Assembly: GCA_039720395.1 (NCBI GenBank)
Contig: CM077833.1
Location: 32,647,478-32,711,477, forward strand
DNA: 64,000 bases
Direction of reading: 5' to 3'
Source of the DNA: Liquidambar formosana
Lineage: Eukaryota; Streptophyta; Magnoliopsida; Saxifragales; Altingiaceae
In this document: positions 1-12,820 of the stretch, in pieces
Layout: each line of letters opens with the position of its first letter
Numbering within the stretch: position 1 is the stretch's first letter
Notes under the pieces: generated by a model
The model's input: the letters and a program-made list of their open reading frames with translations, nothing else
The model's database searches: none
Told to the model about the DNA's origin: nothing
Made by a program: the position numbers and the translations under genes

Positions 1-720
1 CTGCAACTCTCTGTAAGTCGCAATCATGACTGCTTACTTCCCTCCACCGAATAACACTTCCTCCTCCTCCTCCTCCTCCTCTTCCTCTTCCTCGCAATTA
101 TTACTATTTTTATTATTTTAATATAAGCAGTTCAACTCTTCCACAATATTTTCTTTCAACAGAAATACTAGTTCCTACTTCCTACCCACTCCATTTCTTC
201 CGTTTTTTTTTCCTTTTTCTTTTATGCCCAGGAGTAGAAGGTTTGGAACATGTTTAGTTGCTTCTGTGGGTACCCATCTCCTACTCTAACCGCCTATCTT
301 TGCTTCTTGATTTCTTCTTTACTTCTTCTTCCTCTTATCACATGAATATACAAAAGGAATCCAGGTCATTGCCTATAATTCAAGTTAGAGATTCAGCATA
401 TCTGGCATTTGACTTCAGGTAACCAACCCCGCCCCCCAACCTCTCTGTCTCTCTTGCTTCTTTTGGTGCCCTTTTTGTGTTAGAGTATATTGTCAATGGT
501 GATCTCTCAGGTTCTCAACTGGTTTCAGAGGAGAGGCACACGATTCTGGGTGTCAATTGCCGCTCTTCTTCTCATTCTTCTTCTTGTCATTCTCCACACT
601 TAAGTTTGCAGAGGTGAGCTCTGGAGTTTGGACGATTAAACAGGTTACACCAGTCTGTTTATTCCATAATTAATTCCAGTAAATGCATGTCTGATGATGT
701 TGTTCTGGTTCTCCTCGCAG
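1..720 (+). other. Upstream region of the DUF547 gene; possible 5' exons
   Basis: The stretch begins with CT-rich, 5'-leader-like DNA including a TCC repeat at 60–82. Two exon-like segments with good donor sites follow. One runs from an ATG at 342 to a donor at 418/419. The other runs from an acceptor near 510 to a donor at 613/614. The ATG frame (MNIQKESRSLPIIQV...) stays open through the join but meets TGA at the next exon (721). The frame that fits exon 721–790 reads back through the second segment but has no visible ATG. The true start of the downstream gene is therefore unresolved. These may be 5'-UTR exons, or one base may be wrong. Confidence 0.35.
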
Positions 721-3700
721 TGATCCTCGTAATGGGTTGCTCAAACATATCCTAAATATGTCACCTACACTCTCCTACCATTCAATTCCTGTGAGTACTC
801 CAACTTCTTTCCCTGAAAACAATGCTGCCCATTTAGTTCTGTACTATTTTGTATTGAATGGAGAAAAACCTGTCATAGAGAGTTAAAATACATTCTTTCC
901 AGCTGATATTGAAAGTCAATTCTTTAACATTGCTCAAAATATGGTCTGATTTCCATTATTTTTGTGCAAGGCGACCTTCTAAAGGAGGCCATGGCAATGC
1001 TTTACATTGAGGTATTCCTGCGTTATATAGTTTTGGGGAAAATACAGTCGATCCTCTGCATTTCAGCTTAGGTTTTGTTTGATATTAGGGTAAATCAGTT
1101 CCAAAAATTTGTTCTAGAGGTCTCAATCTACCTTTGGGTTCCCAGTACAAGAAGATTTATAGAAGATGGAAAGTCGTAACATCTTTTCAAACATCAATAC
1201 TGCATATGACAAATTATATGATTCTCTGAAGTGAACCAAAATGTTTTTTTCCCTCTCATTTACCTCTTACGTGTGTGTGCGCGTGCAATAGGAAACCCTT
1301 CTCAAGCCAGTAGACTTGTCCTCCATGTCCCTTTCATCTCATATTATGGAAAGTCAGCATAACCTCACAAACATGAGAATTTACACCTTCTGCACTAATA
1401 CACTCGTTTTTCAAGATTCCATTTTTTGCTTGGTTTTATTTTGGGAATTGACAAGAAATTATCCTCTCTCTTTTTCTTTTTCTTTTTTCCAAATCTTACT
1501 TCAGCTAAATTGACCGATTCAACGTCCAACCTTGGACACTAAGATTGTCAATTTTCTAATTATTAGGTAGAATTTTTAGCCAAATCAATTGAAATGGATT
1601 ATTTTCACTTTTTGTTTTTTCATCTGAAGTTCCAATTTGTGGCTGAAATTTTTAGATAATAGATGATGCCGTTCAATTCAAGCACCTGGTCCAATTATTT
1701 GCAGCTAGACACCGATTCTTATAACCATGCTTTTCTATTAAAAGAAATGGGGCCTTAATGTACCCCTTATTTTTACACAATATCCCATACTTCTGAGCCA
1801 TCAATATAAGGAATATGTCTTAGCTGAGTATGCCAAGATTCATATCAATATTGTTTTAGGAGTTCTTGTTGGGGCGTTTACAAATAAGTGAGGAAAAAGA
1901 TTATGTTGTCTAAATTCATACCTGTTCAGAATATATATGTATAATTTTTTTTTCTTATGTCTTACATAGGCCTTCTATGGAACTTTAAACTTGTGGTCTC
2001 TTGGTCATATTTCTTGCTTTTTGAAATGAAAATGGAATAGTGTGTCTCAGCGAAACTGGTTTCCTTTTCATTTGTAAAGACATCGCCACCATATTCTTCA
2101 TACAAGAAACAAAGTTTCCTGACTTTGACATTTTTGTGCATTTTGTTGTCTTCTGTATGTTTTGACATAGATTGTAGAGTCAGAGAGAATGTTACCTGAC
2201 CAGTTTTCACCGTGTTGGGACTCCGAAAAGGCACCGGGATCTAGCTCCATCTCATCCATTCCTTCAAATGGCACTCCAACACCAAAGGTTTCTATATTTG
2301 ATACACCTCCACTGCTGCCAATATTGAAAAATTAATGATAGTATATATTCCTTCTGACGTTGACTGTATGTATGTTTCTGCATTTGTACACTGCAATTAT
2401 CTGATAGTATCTGGGTGAGTGATTGATATCTCAATCCTTGATTTGATCCAGCTTCCAATTCCATGTCCTTAAGATGGGAAAATGTGGCTTAACAAAAAAA
2501 AAAAAAAAGATCGGAAAATGTGCAATATGCATTATTTTAGATACCACTTGAGCATCCAAAATTTTGGACCACTGTCTGGACGCAAGAGAATTGTCTAGGA
2601 CCTTTAGTTGTGATATTTATGACAGAATCTGTGAAATAGGCGCTCATATATATGGCTCATCATCAAAAAGTTCTAAATGGATTGAGTTGATACATTCTTC
2701 AGCTACAACTGACTTTGATCATAGATCTGCCTGAGATTAGGGTTCAAGTCTACATTCAATAATCCCTCGAAACTCTTGAGTTTCTTCACCAAGGCTTCAC
2801 ATGAATAAGGGTTACTCAAAATTGAGACTACCCACAAAACTCAACTAAAAACTTTAATAGACTTGTCTGGTGCTTAAAATTTATAAGAGTTGATTTAGAA
2901 GAAATGGATATTTCCTCCTAAAATCTATCAATTAAATTTCCACAATTGAGATATTGACTTCTAGATACAATTAGTGGTTAAAGAATTGGTTAACAAAATT
3001 TCTCATGCTTTAATGTAGCATCCCTTTGTAGTTACCATTGTATAGTGCGGGATGGTGTATACATAATACCACAGGCATCAATTTTACTTACTGATCAATA
3101 TTTGTTCTCTGGGCTGTGGAGTGCAGTCTTCTGCTGAACTGATGAAGGAGATTTCCACACTCGAGGTTGAAATTGTGCATTTGGAACGTTATCTTCTTTC
3201 TCTATATCGTACGGCTTTTGAACAGCATCTACCCACCTTTTCAGACAATCCTGGAACCTATGCACAATATAAGACAGAGTCGCCATTACTAGTTGTGGCA
3301 AATCAATCTTGTCATAAACTGGAACCTGACATGCAGAGAGGTGGCACAGCCCTTCATGATCGAACTTCTTTTACGTCTGGTTGGGCCAGTTCAGATAATC
3401 TGAGTTATGCTGCTACTCCTAAAGCAACATCTAAGAGGGTAAACTTGCCTCACCAACTAAATTTTTTATACCGCTAGCATGTTTATATAGCCTCACATAA
3501 TTTTAGATAAGTACATGTAGTTTCTATAATGATGTTTATTATCAATAATCAATCTTCTCAAGACAATTTACTTAGGAGGAAATGTTTTATGGTGAGCATT
3601 TTCAGGAACAGAAGAATGCTATTTCTGGCCATTGTAGCCTTGCAGATCATCTTGGTGCTTCTTGCATCGATAACACCCTTACTACTCCAGATAGACTTTC

Positions 3701-6700
3701 TGAAGACATTGTCAGATGCATATCTTCTATTTACTGCAAATTTTCCAACCCCACTCTAACCCATGCAGGCTCTTTGGCTTCTCCTACATCATCCTTGTCC
3801 TCCTCAAGTATATTTTCTCATCGGAATCCTCGTGATAGTTGGAGTCCACATTGCAATGAGGAGTCTGCTATGCATTGTCAACCTCAAGTGCTCAAAGTGG
3901 ATAATGGACCATATGCTACAATGATAGAAGTTCTGAAGATATATTTAAATGATGATAGTTTCCACCATGCTGCTAGCATGCTACAAAAATTAAGGTAGTC
4001 CGCCACATTCACCTCTCATAGTTTGACTAGCATTTTCTATTACTGCATAATTGACTGGATTTGGAAGCCTCATTTATTGCTTGTTTTAATCCATTCCACC
4101 AGTACTGGGTTGCTATAAGAACTGATAAGATTTAAGAATAGTGGGAAACAACTTTTTAAAGGAAAATTGATGGGAATCTTTGAAAAACTTCTCATCTGTT
4201 TTAGATTTAAAGCTGTGTAGGTTATTGGTTCAAAGTCTTGAGAAGATTGACCCAAGGAAGATGACGCGTGAAGGGAAACTGGCTTTCTGGATCAACATTC
4301 ACAATGCCTTGGTGATGCATGTACTGGTTTTCAGAAGTTTGAACCTTTCTTTTAACTTTAGCTTACTGTAAGAAGCTTCACTCTTTTTTCTTTTCTTTTT
4401 TTGGATAAGTAAAAGTAACATTAAGGAGAAAAATGCTGTAGGCCAGTATACATGGAGTATACAAAAGAAAACAAAACAAGATGAAAATTTACCAACCAAA
4501 AACCAAGATTCCACGAACTCCAAAAATGAAACTCTCTATGTAAACTTTGATGCCCCAAACCAAAGAAAAATACTCTTTAAGGATGAGTTCTTTAATCTCA
4601 CCCATAAGAAGTTCTTTGCCTTAAAAAATCATTCTGTTTCTCTCCTTCCACACAACCCACAAAAGACAGAGTGGCACCAGGTTCCAGATCACCTTCTTTC
4701 TCTCACCGCCTTTAAACCACCAACTGCCAAAAAGCTCTATCACAGATTTGGGAAGCACACAACTAACCTCTGGTAAAGAAAAAATGAAGCTCCGCTACTT
4801 TGTGGAGAAAGGATAATGGATAAAATATGATTCACTAATTCCTCCTCTCTCTTGCACAAAACACGCCTGTTGGGCAAAGGCCACCCTGTACTGACTAGAT
4901 TATCAACTTTAAGCACTTGTCCTTCACCTCCATTCACACTTTTATATACAGAACATTTTAGGACAAATGGTGGAAATATAGGCTGAACCACTAGTAGTGC
5001 GTTAAGAACAATTATGGGTTAGCCATTGAAATGTTTTCAGATCAGATGGCTCTAATCATCTAATCAGGTTTAGTTAGACTTGATAAAACCTTTGGTAAAA
5101 CTTGTAGAATAGTATATTCAGTCCCCTCATGTGTGCTACACTTCCTCGTGACCCATCGACCTTGGTTTCTATTTTTTAAACTTTTATTTGTGGCAGTGGT
5201 CTACGTTGATTACTTTAGTCCCTGTGGCTAAGATTTCAGACTACAATTTAATCATCCATGTGAGGAAACTAGTATGTTTCTCTATTTTCTTTTTGTAAAT
5301 ATTTTTTTGACATGGCTGGTGATATTTTCTTTGCAGGCATTTTTGGCATATGGAACCCGCAGTCTTGTAAAAGGTACCTCCATTTTAAAGGTAAAAACAT
5401 TTATGCTATATTTTTGTTCATGTACCCGTCACAATTTTCGTATTCTGAGAGTACTACTATTGTTTCATTGAGGATCTCACATTTCAGGCAGCATACAATG
5501 TCGGGGGACACTGCATAAATGCTTATGTCATACAAAGCTCCATTTTATGTATCAGGTCACACCACTCTGAACCGGTATGCCTTTTTACTTTGAGATCCCA
5601 TCTGTTTGTACTCATCTATTTATTGGATGCTTGAAGATATGTATCCAATGTTTGCATGAAGGCCTACATTACTCGTGTAAGCCTTAGATAAGTTTCAAAT
5701 GCTGTTCCTTTATGCTTCATTTGATTGGCCAGTTTCAGGAAAAGAAACGAAATTTTGGAATGTTACAAAAAACATTGCAACAAAACTTATTAAAGAGTCT
5801 GAGTTTTCATTTCTATCCCTATGTTTTTCTAGTGTTGTGACTTGTGAGGGTTCTTTGCCTTTGCTTCACTAATCACCTATAATAACTATTTCCCTGTCTT
5901 GTAAAGCTTCCCCAGAATAAGGAACTTCTTCCCAATCTATCGTTTTGGAATGTTTTGTTTAAAAATCCATTTCCCCTTCTTTTGAACAGTACTTAAGGAT
6001 TAACTGTCGCGATGGCATCTTCTAAATCTTCCTATTTGATCTGTTGGGAAGTCCCACATCCCACATTGGTTAAATATAAAATTTGACATGGCTTCATATA
6101 CTTGTTTGGGCTCTCCACCTACTAACTTAAGCTTTTAGGTTGGGAACTTAACATGGTATGAGAGCATGTTGTACTTGGGCCGTTTCGTTTGTAAACTCAT
6201 TTCTGTTATCCACGTGACAGACCCTTCTTGTCTTGTTAAGCTTGCACGTGAGGAGGAGTGTTAGGAAGTCTCACAACCCACATCGTTCGAATATAAAATT
6301 TGATATGGCTTCATATGCCTGTTTGGGCCCTCCACCTACTGGATTAAGCTTTTAGATCAGAAACTTAACATGAACCAAAACCAATCCATCTAGCCATGAG
6401 TAGGTTGAGGCACTGGAGGATGTAAAACTAGCGATGTAAAACTAGCTGCCGTAGGGCCATGCAAAGCCAGTGGGGTTTACAAGTTAATGGCAATTGCAGC
6501 GTGTGTCACTTAATTGGAAAATGTGGCTCCCTTTAAGTAATAGGTTCACAAGTCGTCCCATTAGCCAATGACAGGATGTCTTTGGCCTGCCGTTGACAAG
6601 CACCGCCATCATCTGCAATTCCTTATCCTTTTAGAAGGGACTGAGGAAACATAAACATTACAATGTTACTTGACCATCATTTGAAGCTGATTAACACGTA

Positions 6701-7416
6701 GATCCAATCATGTTTAAGTAATGAATATGGTATAAGGTATAAACTAAAATGCAAGCTTCTTGTTCCTCTTTAGGCAAGGCATATTATTCTTTCGAAACAA
6801 TTTCTTCTTTGATGCCCTTCTTAACACAACTTGAATGCAGTGGCTACAAACGCTGCTTTCTCCAGGGAAGAAGTTTAAAATGGGGAGTGTCAAACATATA
6901 TACGCCATTGATTACCCTGAGCCACTTGTGCATTTTGCACTTTGTTCGGGGGTGTACTCTGACCCTGCGGTATGAATCCCTCTCTAAAAATATTGCTTAC
7001 ATTCATAATCCCATAAATTCTATTCTGATGTTCCCAATTTTTTTTTCATTTTTAAATATGGTATGGTCTGCATTGGGGTGATAATGATAACGTCTTATTG
7101 AATGTAGTTTCGAGTCTACACAGCAAATAATATATTTCAAGATCTAAAAGTGGCTAAAGAAGAGTTCATTCAAGCTAGTATCTGCATCCACAAGGAATCA
7201 AAGATTTTCCTGCCAAAAATCCTTTACTACTTTGCGAAGGATATGTCACTAAGTATGCACGGGCTTTTGGACGTGGTAAATGGATGTATGTCAGGAGTTC
7301 AGCAGAAAGCTATCAAAAGATGCATTAAGGGAAGGCCTGACAAGCACATTCATTGGTTGCCCCAGAGTTCAACCTTTCGGTATGTGATCCATAGAGAACT
7401 TGCCAGTGGGAGATAA
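721..7416 (+). CDS. DUF547 protein with MIP1-type leucine-zipper N-terminus (5' end uncertain)
   Basis: Plant protein of unknown biochemical function carrying an N-terminal coiled-coil (Lzipper-MIP1 type) and a C-terminal DUF547 domain. Exons: 721–790, 3127–3438, 3606–3994, 4221–4320, 5337–5390, 5488–5574, 6841–6969, 7108–7416 (stop TAA 7414–7416); all GT–AG and in phase. The zipper region contains ELMKEISTLEVEIVHLERYL, directly preceded across a 2.3-kb intron by LNMSPTLSYHSIP, a junction typical of this family. A conserved linker follows (LSEDIVRCISSIYC), then DUF547 itself (GKLAFWINIHNALVMHAFLA, AAYNVGG, VHFALCSGVYSDP, RVYTANNI, IHWLPQSSTFRYV). About 480 residues are visible. The short exons and the W-I-N-x-x-N-A-L-V-M-H core match the family. 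Introns hold a LINE fragment (4.4–5.0 kb) and a TRIM element. It is convergent with the AP-1 sigma gene. The family call is firm; the start codon is not found. Confidence 0.85.
4384..4960 (-). mobile_element. Degenerate LINE 3' end in DUF547 intron
   Basis: Read on the minus strand, the intron contains a decayed non-LTR retrotransposon tail. A W-x-V-W-x-E-R-N-like stretch near 4640–4690 is followed by LEFVESWFLVGKFSS and FFCILHVYWPTAFFSLMLLL, ending at an A-rich tail that appears as T-runs at 4384–4402 on the plus strand. This is the region after the zf-RVT domain of plant LINEs. Stops and frameshifts interrupt it. The 5' boundary is not clear and I see no target-site duplication. Confidence 0.5.
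6042..6370 (+). mobile_element. TRIM (terminal-repeat retrotransposon in miniature), complete
   Basis: Two direct repeats of exactly 112 bp, 6042–6153 and 6259–6370, both begin TGTT and end AACTTAACA, so they have the TG...CA ends of LTRs. Immediately after the left LTR is TGGTATGAGAGC (6154–6165), one mismatch from the primer-binding site complementary to initiator-methionine tRNA (TGGTATCAGAGC). Immediately before the right LTR is a purine tract (gaggaggag). The flanks are tgatc (6037–6041) and tgaac (6371–6375), a 4/5 match for a 5-bp target duplication. The internal region is only 105 bp and codes for nothing, so the element is non-autonomous. By hand alignment the LTRs differ at roughly 18 positions, so it is old. 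It lies in the 5575–6840 intron of the DUF547 gene. Confidence 0.9.
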
Positions 7417-9614
7417 TGTTTGATCAACCCTTTCTGGGTGTTTATGACCTAAAGCCTTTCTTATCAATTTTTAATGATGATAATAAGGGGCAAGTGTTAA
7501 GCTGTACAGAGGGCAGAGGAAAGTTGACAAACTTCACCATCCAATAAAAGTTCCGTCCCACAAGTAGTAATGATTTAACGATGCTTTTCTTTCCATGTAT
7601 AGGCTTTGGGGGTTTGCCTTTTTTTTTTTTTTTTTTTCTGTTTTGATTTTTGGTGATAATCGGGAGTTTGCCTTGTATCATCTATCAAAAACTAAATACA
7701 AAAATAATGGGTAGGTCTACGACAATAAAAAGGAAGTGTTTTTTTTTATATGACATAACAAAAGAAGGTGTTAATTGTCCTTGTTTGGTGGTAAAGTAGG
7801 TGGACAAGGGATACTAAATTTATTTTTACCGGGAAAAATTGGAATCTTGCATAATTGTTGTCAGATTTCAGTTCTTGGGAACCCAGTGAGGCATTACAGA
7901 ATCCTGAGCGTTACTAAGTGTTGTTATTGTTGGACCGCTGAGCCCAAGGATAAATTGGAACAAATTTGTAGGTAGAAGCCACGGGTTTCATGTGGCGGAG
8001 AGTTCTCTTGCTGCGACTGCACCTCCACTAAGGGAAATAGTAGGATTAAATTGCATGTAGCCATGAGCCACCAACAGTCTGGAATGTGTGTTGCGGGCTC
8101 ATTTCCTGAAACCTCCATAAGCCCGCCACCTTCAGTCATATATAATGATCATGAAGCTTTCAGCTGGCGACACTTCTCTTTTGATATGGTCACTTCAACA
8201 TCCATGTCCACACGCATAAATTGAAGGTCACATTTAAGGGTCAAATCCAGCCCCATATCTTGGCGACCAAATTAGTAGTGATCTAAGTTTATGCGTGAAG
8301 CCAGCTTTAAACCAGCAGTAGCCATCCAACAACCATTATCTGCCTAGTACTACTACCTTTGAGATTTGACATTACCAAACAGGTGGTAATATTCGGTGGA
8401 GTTAGCGATATATAGTAACAAAAATTCCCCATTAACATTAAGAATATAAATTTTCCTAAAACGCAAACTTCTGTCTATTCCAGTATTACACCATACTGCC
8501 ATAGAGCCCAGTAAGCATAAGGGGAAATAATATAGGAGTAGTTTTATGTGCCCCACAGAAACAGGCCACAGGGCCACAAGGGAGCATCCAGTGACATTCC
8601 ACGCTATTAGAGGATCCACTAATCAAAGGGGAATTGCCTGATCTTCTAAAAATAAAACGTACAATGATCGAGGGGATATTTTGGGCTCAGTACTTTGTGG
8701 TATAGCCAGCAGCCACGGAGGATGGAGTCCACAGTTTGTGGGCCATCAAAGCAAATGGGGACGTTTTCGATCGAAAGGGTTATGTGCCTACGCTGCACTC
8801 TACAGGGCAAAACAATAACTCACACGCAAGGAGAACATGGCTGCAAAGCCATAAGGAATTCCTGATCCCAGGCAAATAGCGTTAATTTTCCAGATTTTGG
8901 ACCAATCCACATTAGGACTTAGGAGCGCTGTGCAAGGTAAAGACCCCAGTAGATATAGCTTTACACAATCCATACACATGTCAGATCTCGGTTGAATAGA
9001 ATCTCTTTTCATAAGCCTAACCGGCCCTAGGTAAGGTGCATTCTTATATTTTTAAATTCAACCAACCCATCTCTTCCCTAAATTTTTAATTTTTATTATT
9101 ATTATTATTATTTTTTTGGTGAAAAGGGAAGCTTCATTTAATAACCAAGACAAATTAACCACAAGCATCCCATAACAAAAATGGTAGAACGTCACTAGGG
9201 GGGAAATCAAGGTAAATTTTTGGTCTTTCACTTCTATATGTACTCTTTTCAAAGTTAAATTTCAATATACCCACCAACTACTTCTGTTACTGCACTAGCA
9301 ATATTTCATTCCAGTTAAATTTCAACATACCCACCAATTACTTCAGTTGCTGCACTACTAATAGTTATCTCCCGCTATCATGGTAAGTGGAACTATCATT
9401 ATCTATGAAGGGATATAGATCAGCTTAGATAAAATAGCTTTGTGCCAATTAAATAATTAAATACAACAATAAAATAGCCAATTAAACACATAATACCACT
9501 ACATACGTGTGAGAGAATTGTGCTCATCCTTAGTCATCAAACGCAGATTAAATCACAAAGAGATAGCATCAGAACGGAAAATCTAGGACTTTGGTAGTGC
9601 TCTTATTTGGTGGC
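7417..9614. other. Convergent intergenic region, no gene seen
   Basis: This holds the 3' flanks of the DUF547 gene (plus) and of AP-1 sigma (minus). It contains a T-run at 7619–7638, an ATT microsatellite at about 9094–9110, and a 60-bp tandem duplication (9253–9372, listed separately). Open frames here are short and resemble nothing I recognise. No RNA gene was seen. Confidence 0.6.
9253..9372 (+). repeat. Two-copy 60-bp tandem duplication
   Basis: A unit beginning agttaaatttcaatatac at 9253 is repeated with a few substitutions from 9313 (agttaaatttcaacatac). Both copies share 'cccaccaa.tacttc.gtt.ctgcacta'. It lies downstream of the AP-1 sigma stop codon and probably within or just beyond its 3' UTR. 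Confidence 0.8.
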
Positions 9615-12600
9615 CTACACGATCATATTGCTTATTGAACTGGCTTGCTCTTTGGCCTCCTCCAATAATGAATCCTGCACCCATACCCAAGTCCATTTAC
9701 CACAAGAATCTTGTGAAATAAGTGCATTATCACTGGGAAGAACCATACCTGTGCAGCTATCAGCCGTGCTACTGTTTTTTTGCTTGATTCTAGAAGTTCG
9801 CCGGCAATCAAAAGCTCATCCAACATAAAATAAGCCTACCAAAATTTTATGTTAGAAACATTTTAAATGTATATATACATATATATTGGAAACTGTGTGG
9901 TCATTATTAGGCCAAAAGTCTCCAAAATAGCAGAGCCTGCAAGCACAACAATCTCTGAATGAGATAAGGCATCCATCGCAAATTGGTTTACCCCTCCAAG
10001 TAGAAAGTTAGGGCCCATTGGATAAGATTCTACTCTCAATTTTTTACTTTATAAAAGTGTTTATAAAATAAAATAAAAAAATGAAAGTTTGAGTGAAAAA
10101 TTTTGGTAGTTACTTTTAAAAGTTGAGATAGTAAGAAATTCCTACTACCTCAAGTTTTAAAAGTAACAATCAAAATTTATCAAAGTTTTGCACTATAAAA
10201 TACTATAAAAAATATTCATCCTTTTACTTTTAAAATAAAAAACAGAAAGTAGAAGTTTATCCAAACAGGCCCTTAATAACTCCAATTTCAACAAATGTGC
10301 AGGTTAGAATCATCAAACAGTCAATCAAAGTGATGACTGAGTTCCTTCTTTTCTAATTTTTTATTTTTTTAAGGGTCAAGCTACTAACTGTAATAACTAC
10401 TTATTGCACTTAAGGAGTCGCCTAAAGAAATGATTGTCCCAATCCATGTGCAATACGGTGTTAGAAATCCAATAAATTGCCTTAACAAACATTCAAAATA
10501 GAATTGTAAATTTTCTTCCACTAATCATAATAAAGTTTTCTCTGAAGGCAGAACTTGAAAGAACAGTAGGCTAGTATCCTTCAGCAGGAAAAATATTAAG
10601 ACTCCAAAAGTTATTAAGGGATATCTTTATCCTTGTATATATTGTATAAGGACACTTCCATATTTTCTAGTAAATTCAAGGAAAATACCTTATGGAAATT
10701 GAAGATCAAGTCCAGCTCACAGACCTGATAAGCAAGCAGAAAGAAGCACCATCAAAATCAATTTATAATATTATATGAATTTGTTTATTATTCTTGATTG
10801 CTTCAAGGTTTAGCAAGGCTCACACTGCCAAAATAGCGGTCTAGTATCTCAACGTAATGGTGAATTATTTCAAGGATCTCCAATTCGTTGTCATCCTGGT
10901 CAACGCACATGCAGAAATAGAGGCTGGCATATCTGCACATGACATCCATAAGAGTAAACCAGTTATGCATTTTTATAACAAAATTTACATATAGTCTGTT
11001 CCAAAAATGATTGCCTTGTGTACTGATGGAAAGCATTGCAGTCAACATAATGACTGCAGTCAAAAGCTAGGAAATTTTTGCTGTACCTTTTATAAACTAC
11101 TTTATATCCCCTCCACTCTACAAAGTTACAAAGCTTGGGACCTCGAGTGAGAATTAAACCACTGAGCTCTCGAATTACCTTTACAAAGTTTGCATTGTAA
11201 GTAATATTTCAACAAACAAGGAAATGCATATCACGTTCAGGAAATCCCTATGCTAATTAGTTGAAATCTGCAAACAATACTATTTTTTTCATCAAGGTCG
11301 ACATATGAAATTGACAACCAATCTATAATTATTATTCTGCCAAAACCAGTACGAGGAAAACAGCTTAAGAGGGAAGAGTAAGGATAGCTTTACATTGCCA
11401 CTATTGCCAGATTAACAAGACATTACTCATAATAAGCGTGGTCCTTCAAGAAGATGTGGAATCTAGACAGGTTCTCGGATTTAGAAAGTCGCATAGTTAA
11501 GTTGACATTGTTAAACAAGTTATGCGGATTATAATATATAGAGGTAGATACCTTAGTTCTCTCCTTCTGGGAGTAAGGTGAATACCATTTCGTCAACCTC
11601 ACTTTTCCTTGTCGACTAATGAGGAGCACAAAGTGAATCTGAAACAAATGCAGACACACAAACCATCATAAACATTTTTCTTTGGGCTGGTTGAAGTATA
11701 AGACACTATATTTATACGGCAGCGAATAATGCATTTTGAAGGGTTCCAAACATATCTTTTGAAAATTGGGGTATTTAATTCAATAAGAAGCAAAAAGTAA
11801 CTTTGGAACTGGTGGACAAGCAAATGCTTAATCCTATCAGAAATGTAACAATTTTCATAGGGAGGGGTATTAGATGATATTTTCTAGCAGCACATACAGT
11901 TTAATACAAGCATAAATATATTCTGTATCTCAATAGAATAGGCAAATCATTCCATTTAGGGAAAAGATAATGTGAGCAAGCAACTATAAATTTAAAACAA
12001 AAGGCTGACACTGAATAAAATTGTAATTAAACTTGCCCTATGCTGCCAACATGCCCAGTTCGTGGAAACTGGAAAATTTACACTAAAAGTAGATATACGT
12101 GCATCAGATACGGCTAACCTGATGAGTAGAAGAATTAATGCTTTATGTTAGGTATTAGGACACACAACAACTAAGCAGCCCACACCAGCAGCATCCACAA
12201 AATTGCAGATAAGCCTCGAATACTTATCATCAGCCTTAAACTAGTACGTTTGCGAGATGTATTGCCCCTGTTACATAACCCAGAGCCTCCAATCCTAGTA
12301 ATTTCATGAAAATAAGACATACTTCATCAATTAAGGTTGAATTAAGTAAATTTGGTTAGGGAATGAGATATGTTGGGCGACTGAATGTCTACTTAGGTGA
12401 AAGGTTTAAGCCTCACCCAACATTAGCCTTGTGTTGGAAATTGGAGACAATGGGTATGTTTTAGGTTCTCCATTCCATTGATTTATTGTTCATCGCCCAT
12501 TTTCTAATCCCGTGCACTCGTGCGATGATTTTAAATTGTTCTAAAAAACACTCAGAGATCCTTCAAAAGACAGCTGCTGAAGATCTAAAACATGTGGTGG

Positions 12601-12820
12601 CATAAATGAAGCCAACAAGTTAAGGGCTCAGAAAAAGAACTTGAAACAAGCATTCAAAATTACTCAAAACAAGTCTACATCCGACACAAAGATATATGGC
12701 GTGTGTGTTTGTGGGAGATAAATGGATTAGATGTAATGTAGTGAAAAGAGGGAATCCAACCACAAGAGAAAATGCGTGACGGATCACAAGAAACGAGAAG
12801 GTTTTTGGGGGAATTACCAT
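9615..12820 (-). CDS. AP19: AP-1 complex subunit sigma (clathrin adaptor small chain)
   Basis: Small subunit of the AP-1 heterotetramer, which sorts cargo into clathrin-coated vesicles at the trans-Golgi network/early endosome. Exons on the minus strand: 12820–12818 (the ATG alone before a GT donor), 11638–11552, 11178–11087, 10932–10824, 10724–10689, 9835–9749, 9674–9615; all phases agree and give 157 residues. Diagnostic segments in order: [20 protein letters not shown] at the N-terminus, [50 protein letters not shown], then [20 protein letters not shown]. The [12 protein letters not shown] start distinguishes AP-1 sigma from AP-2 sigma. The C-terminus ends [11 protein letters not shown], a few residues shorter than the usual plant ending. 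Having the start codon as a one-codon exon is normal for this family. Start choice is certain because no other Met precedes IHFVLL. The gene is divergent from SKI3, and a MITE occupies intron 5. Confidence 0.95.
10011..10272. mobile_element. PIF/Harbinger (Tourist-type) MITE
   Basis: A 262-bp AT-rich element with terminal inverted repeats: the left end gggcccattggataag... pairs with the right end ...tttatccaaacaggccc. It is flanked on both sides by the 3-bp duplication TTA (10008–10010 and 10273–10275). GGGCC-type termini plus a TTA duplication are the hallmark of Tourist/PIF MITEs. The interior is A/T-rich, partly palindromic and non-coding. It sits in the 9836–10688 intron of the AP-1 sigma gene. 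Confidence 0.88.

Noticed and set aside
2190..2340. An open segment starting ATGTTACCTGACCAG inside the long DUF547 intron as a coding exon.
   Set aside because: It looks coding-like by eye, but exon 721–790 joins 3127 in phase and with family similarity without it.
2700..2760. gggttcaagtc near 2730 as a pol III B box of a SINE or tRNA.
   Set aside because: There is no matching A box at proper spacing and no tRNA cloverleaf.
6042..6370. Assigning the TRIM to the Cassandra family, whose LTR carries 5S rRNA promoter sequence.
   Set aside because: I see no 5S-like A-box/C-box sequence in the 112-bp LTRs.
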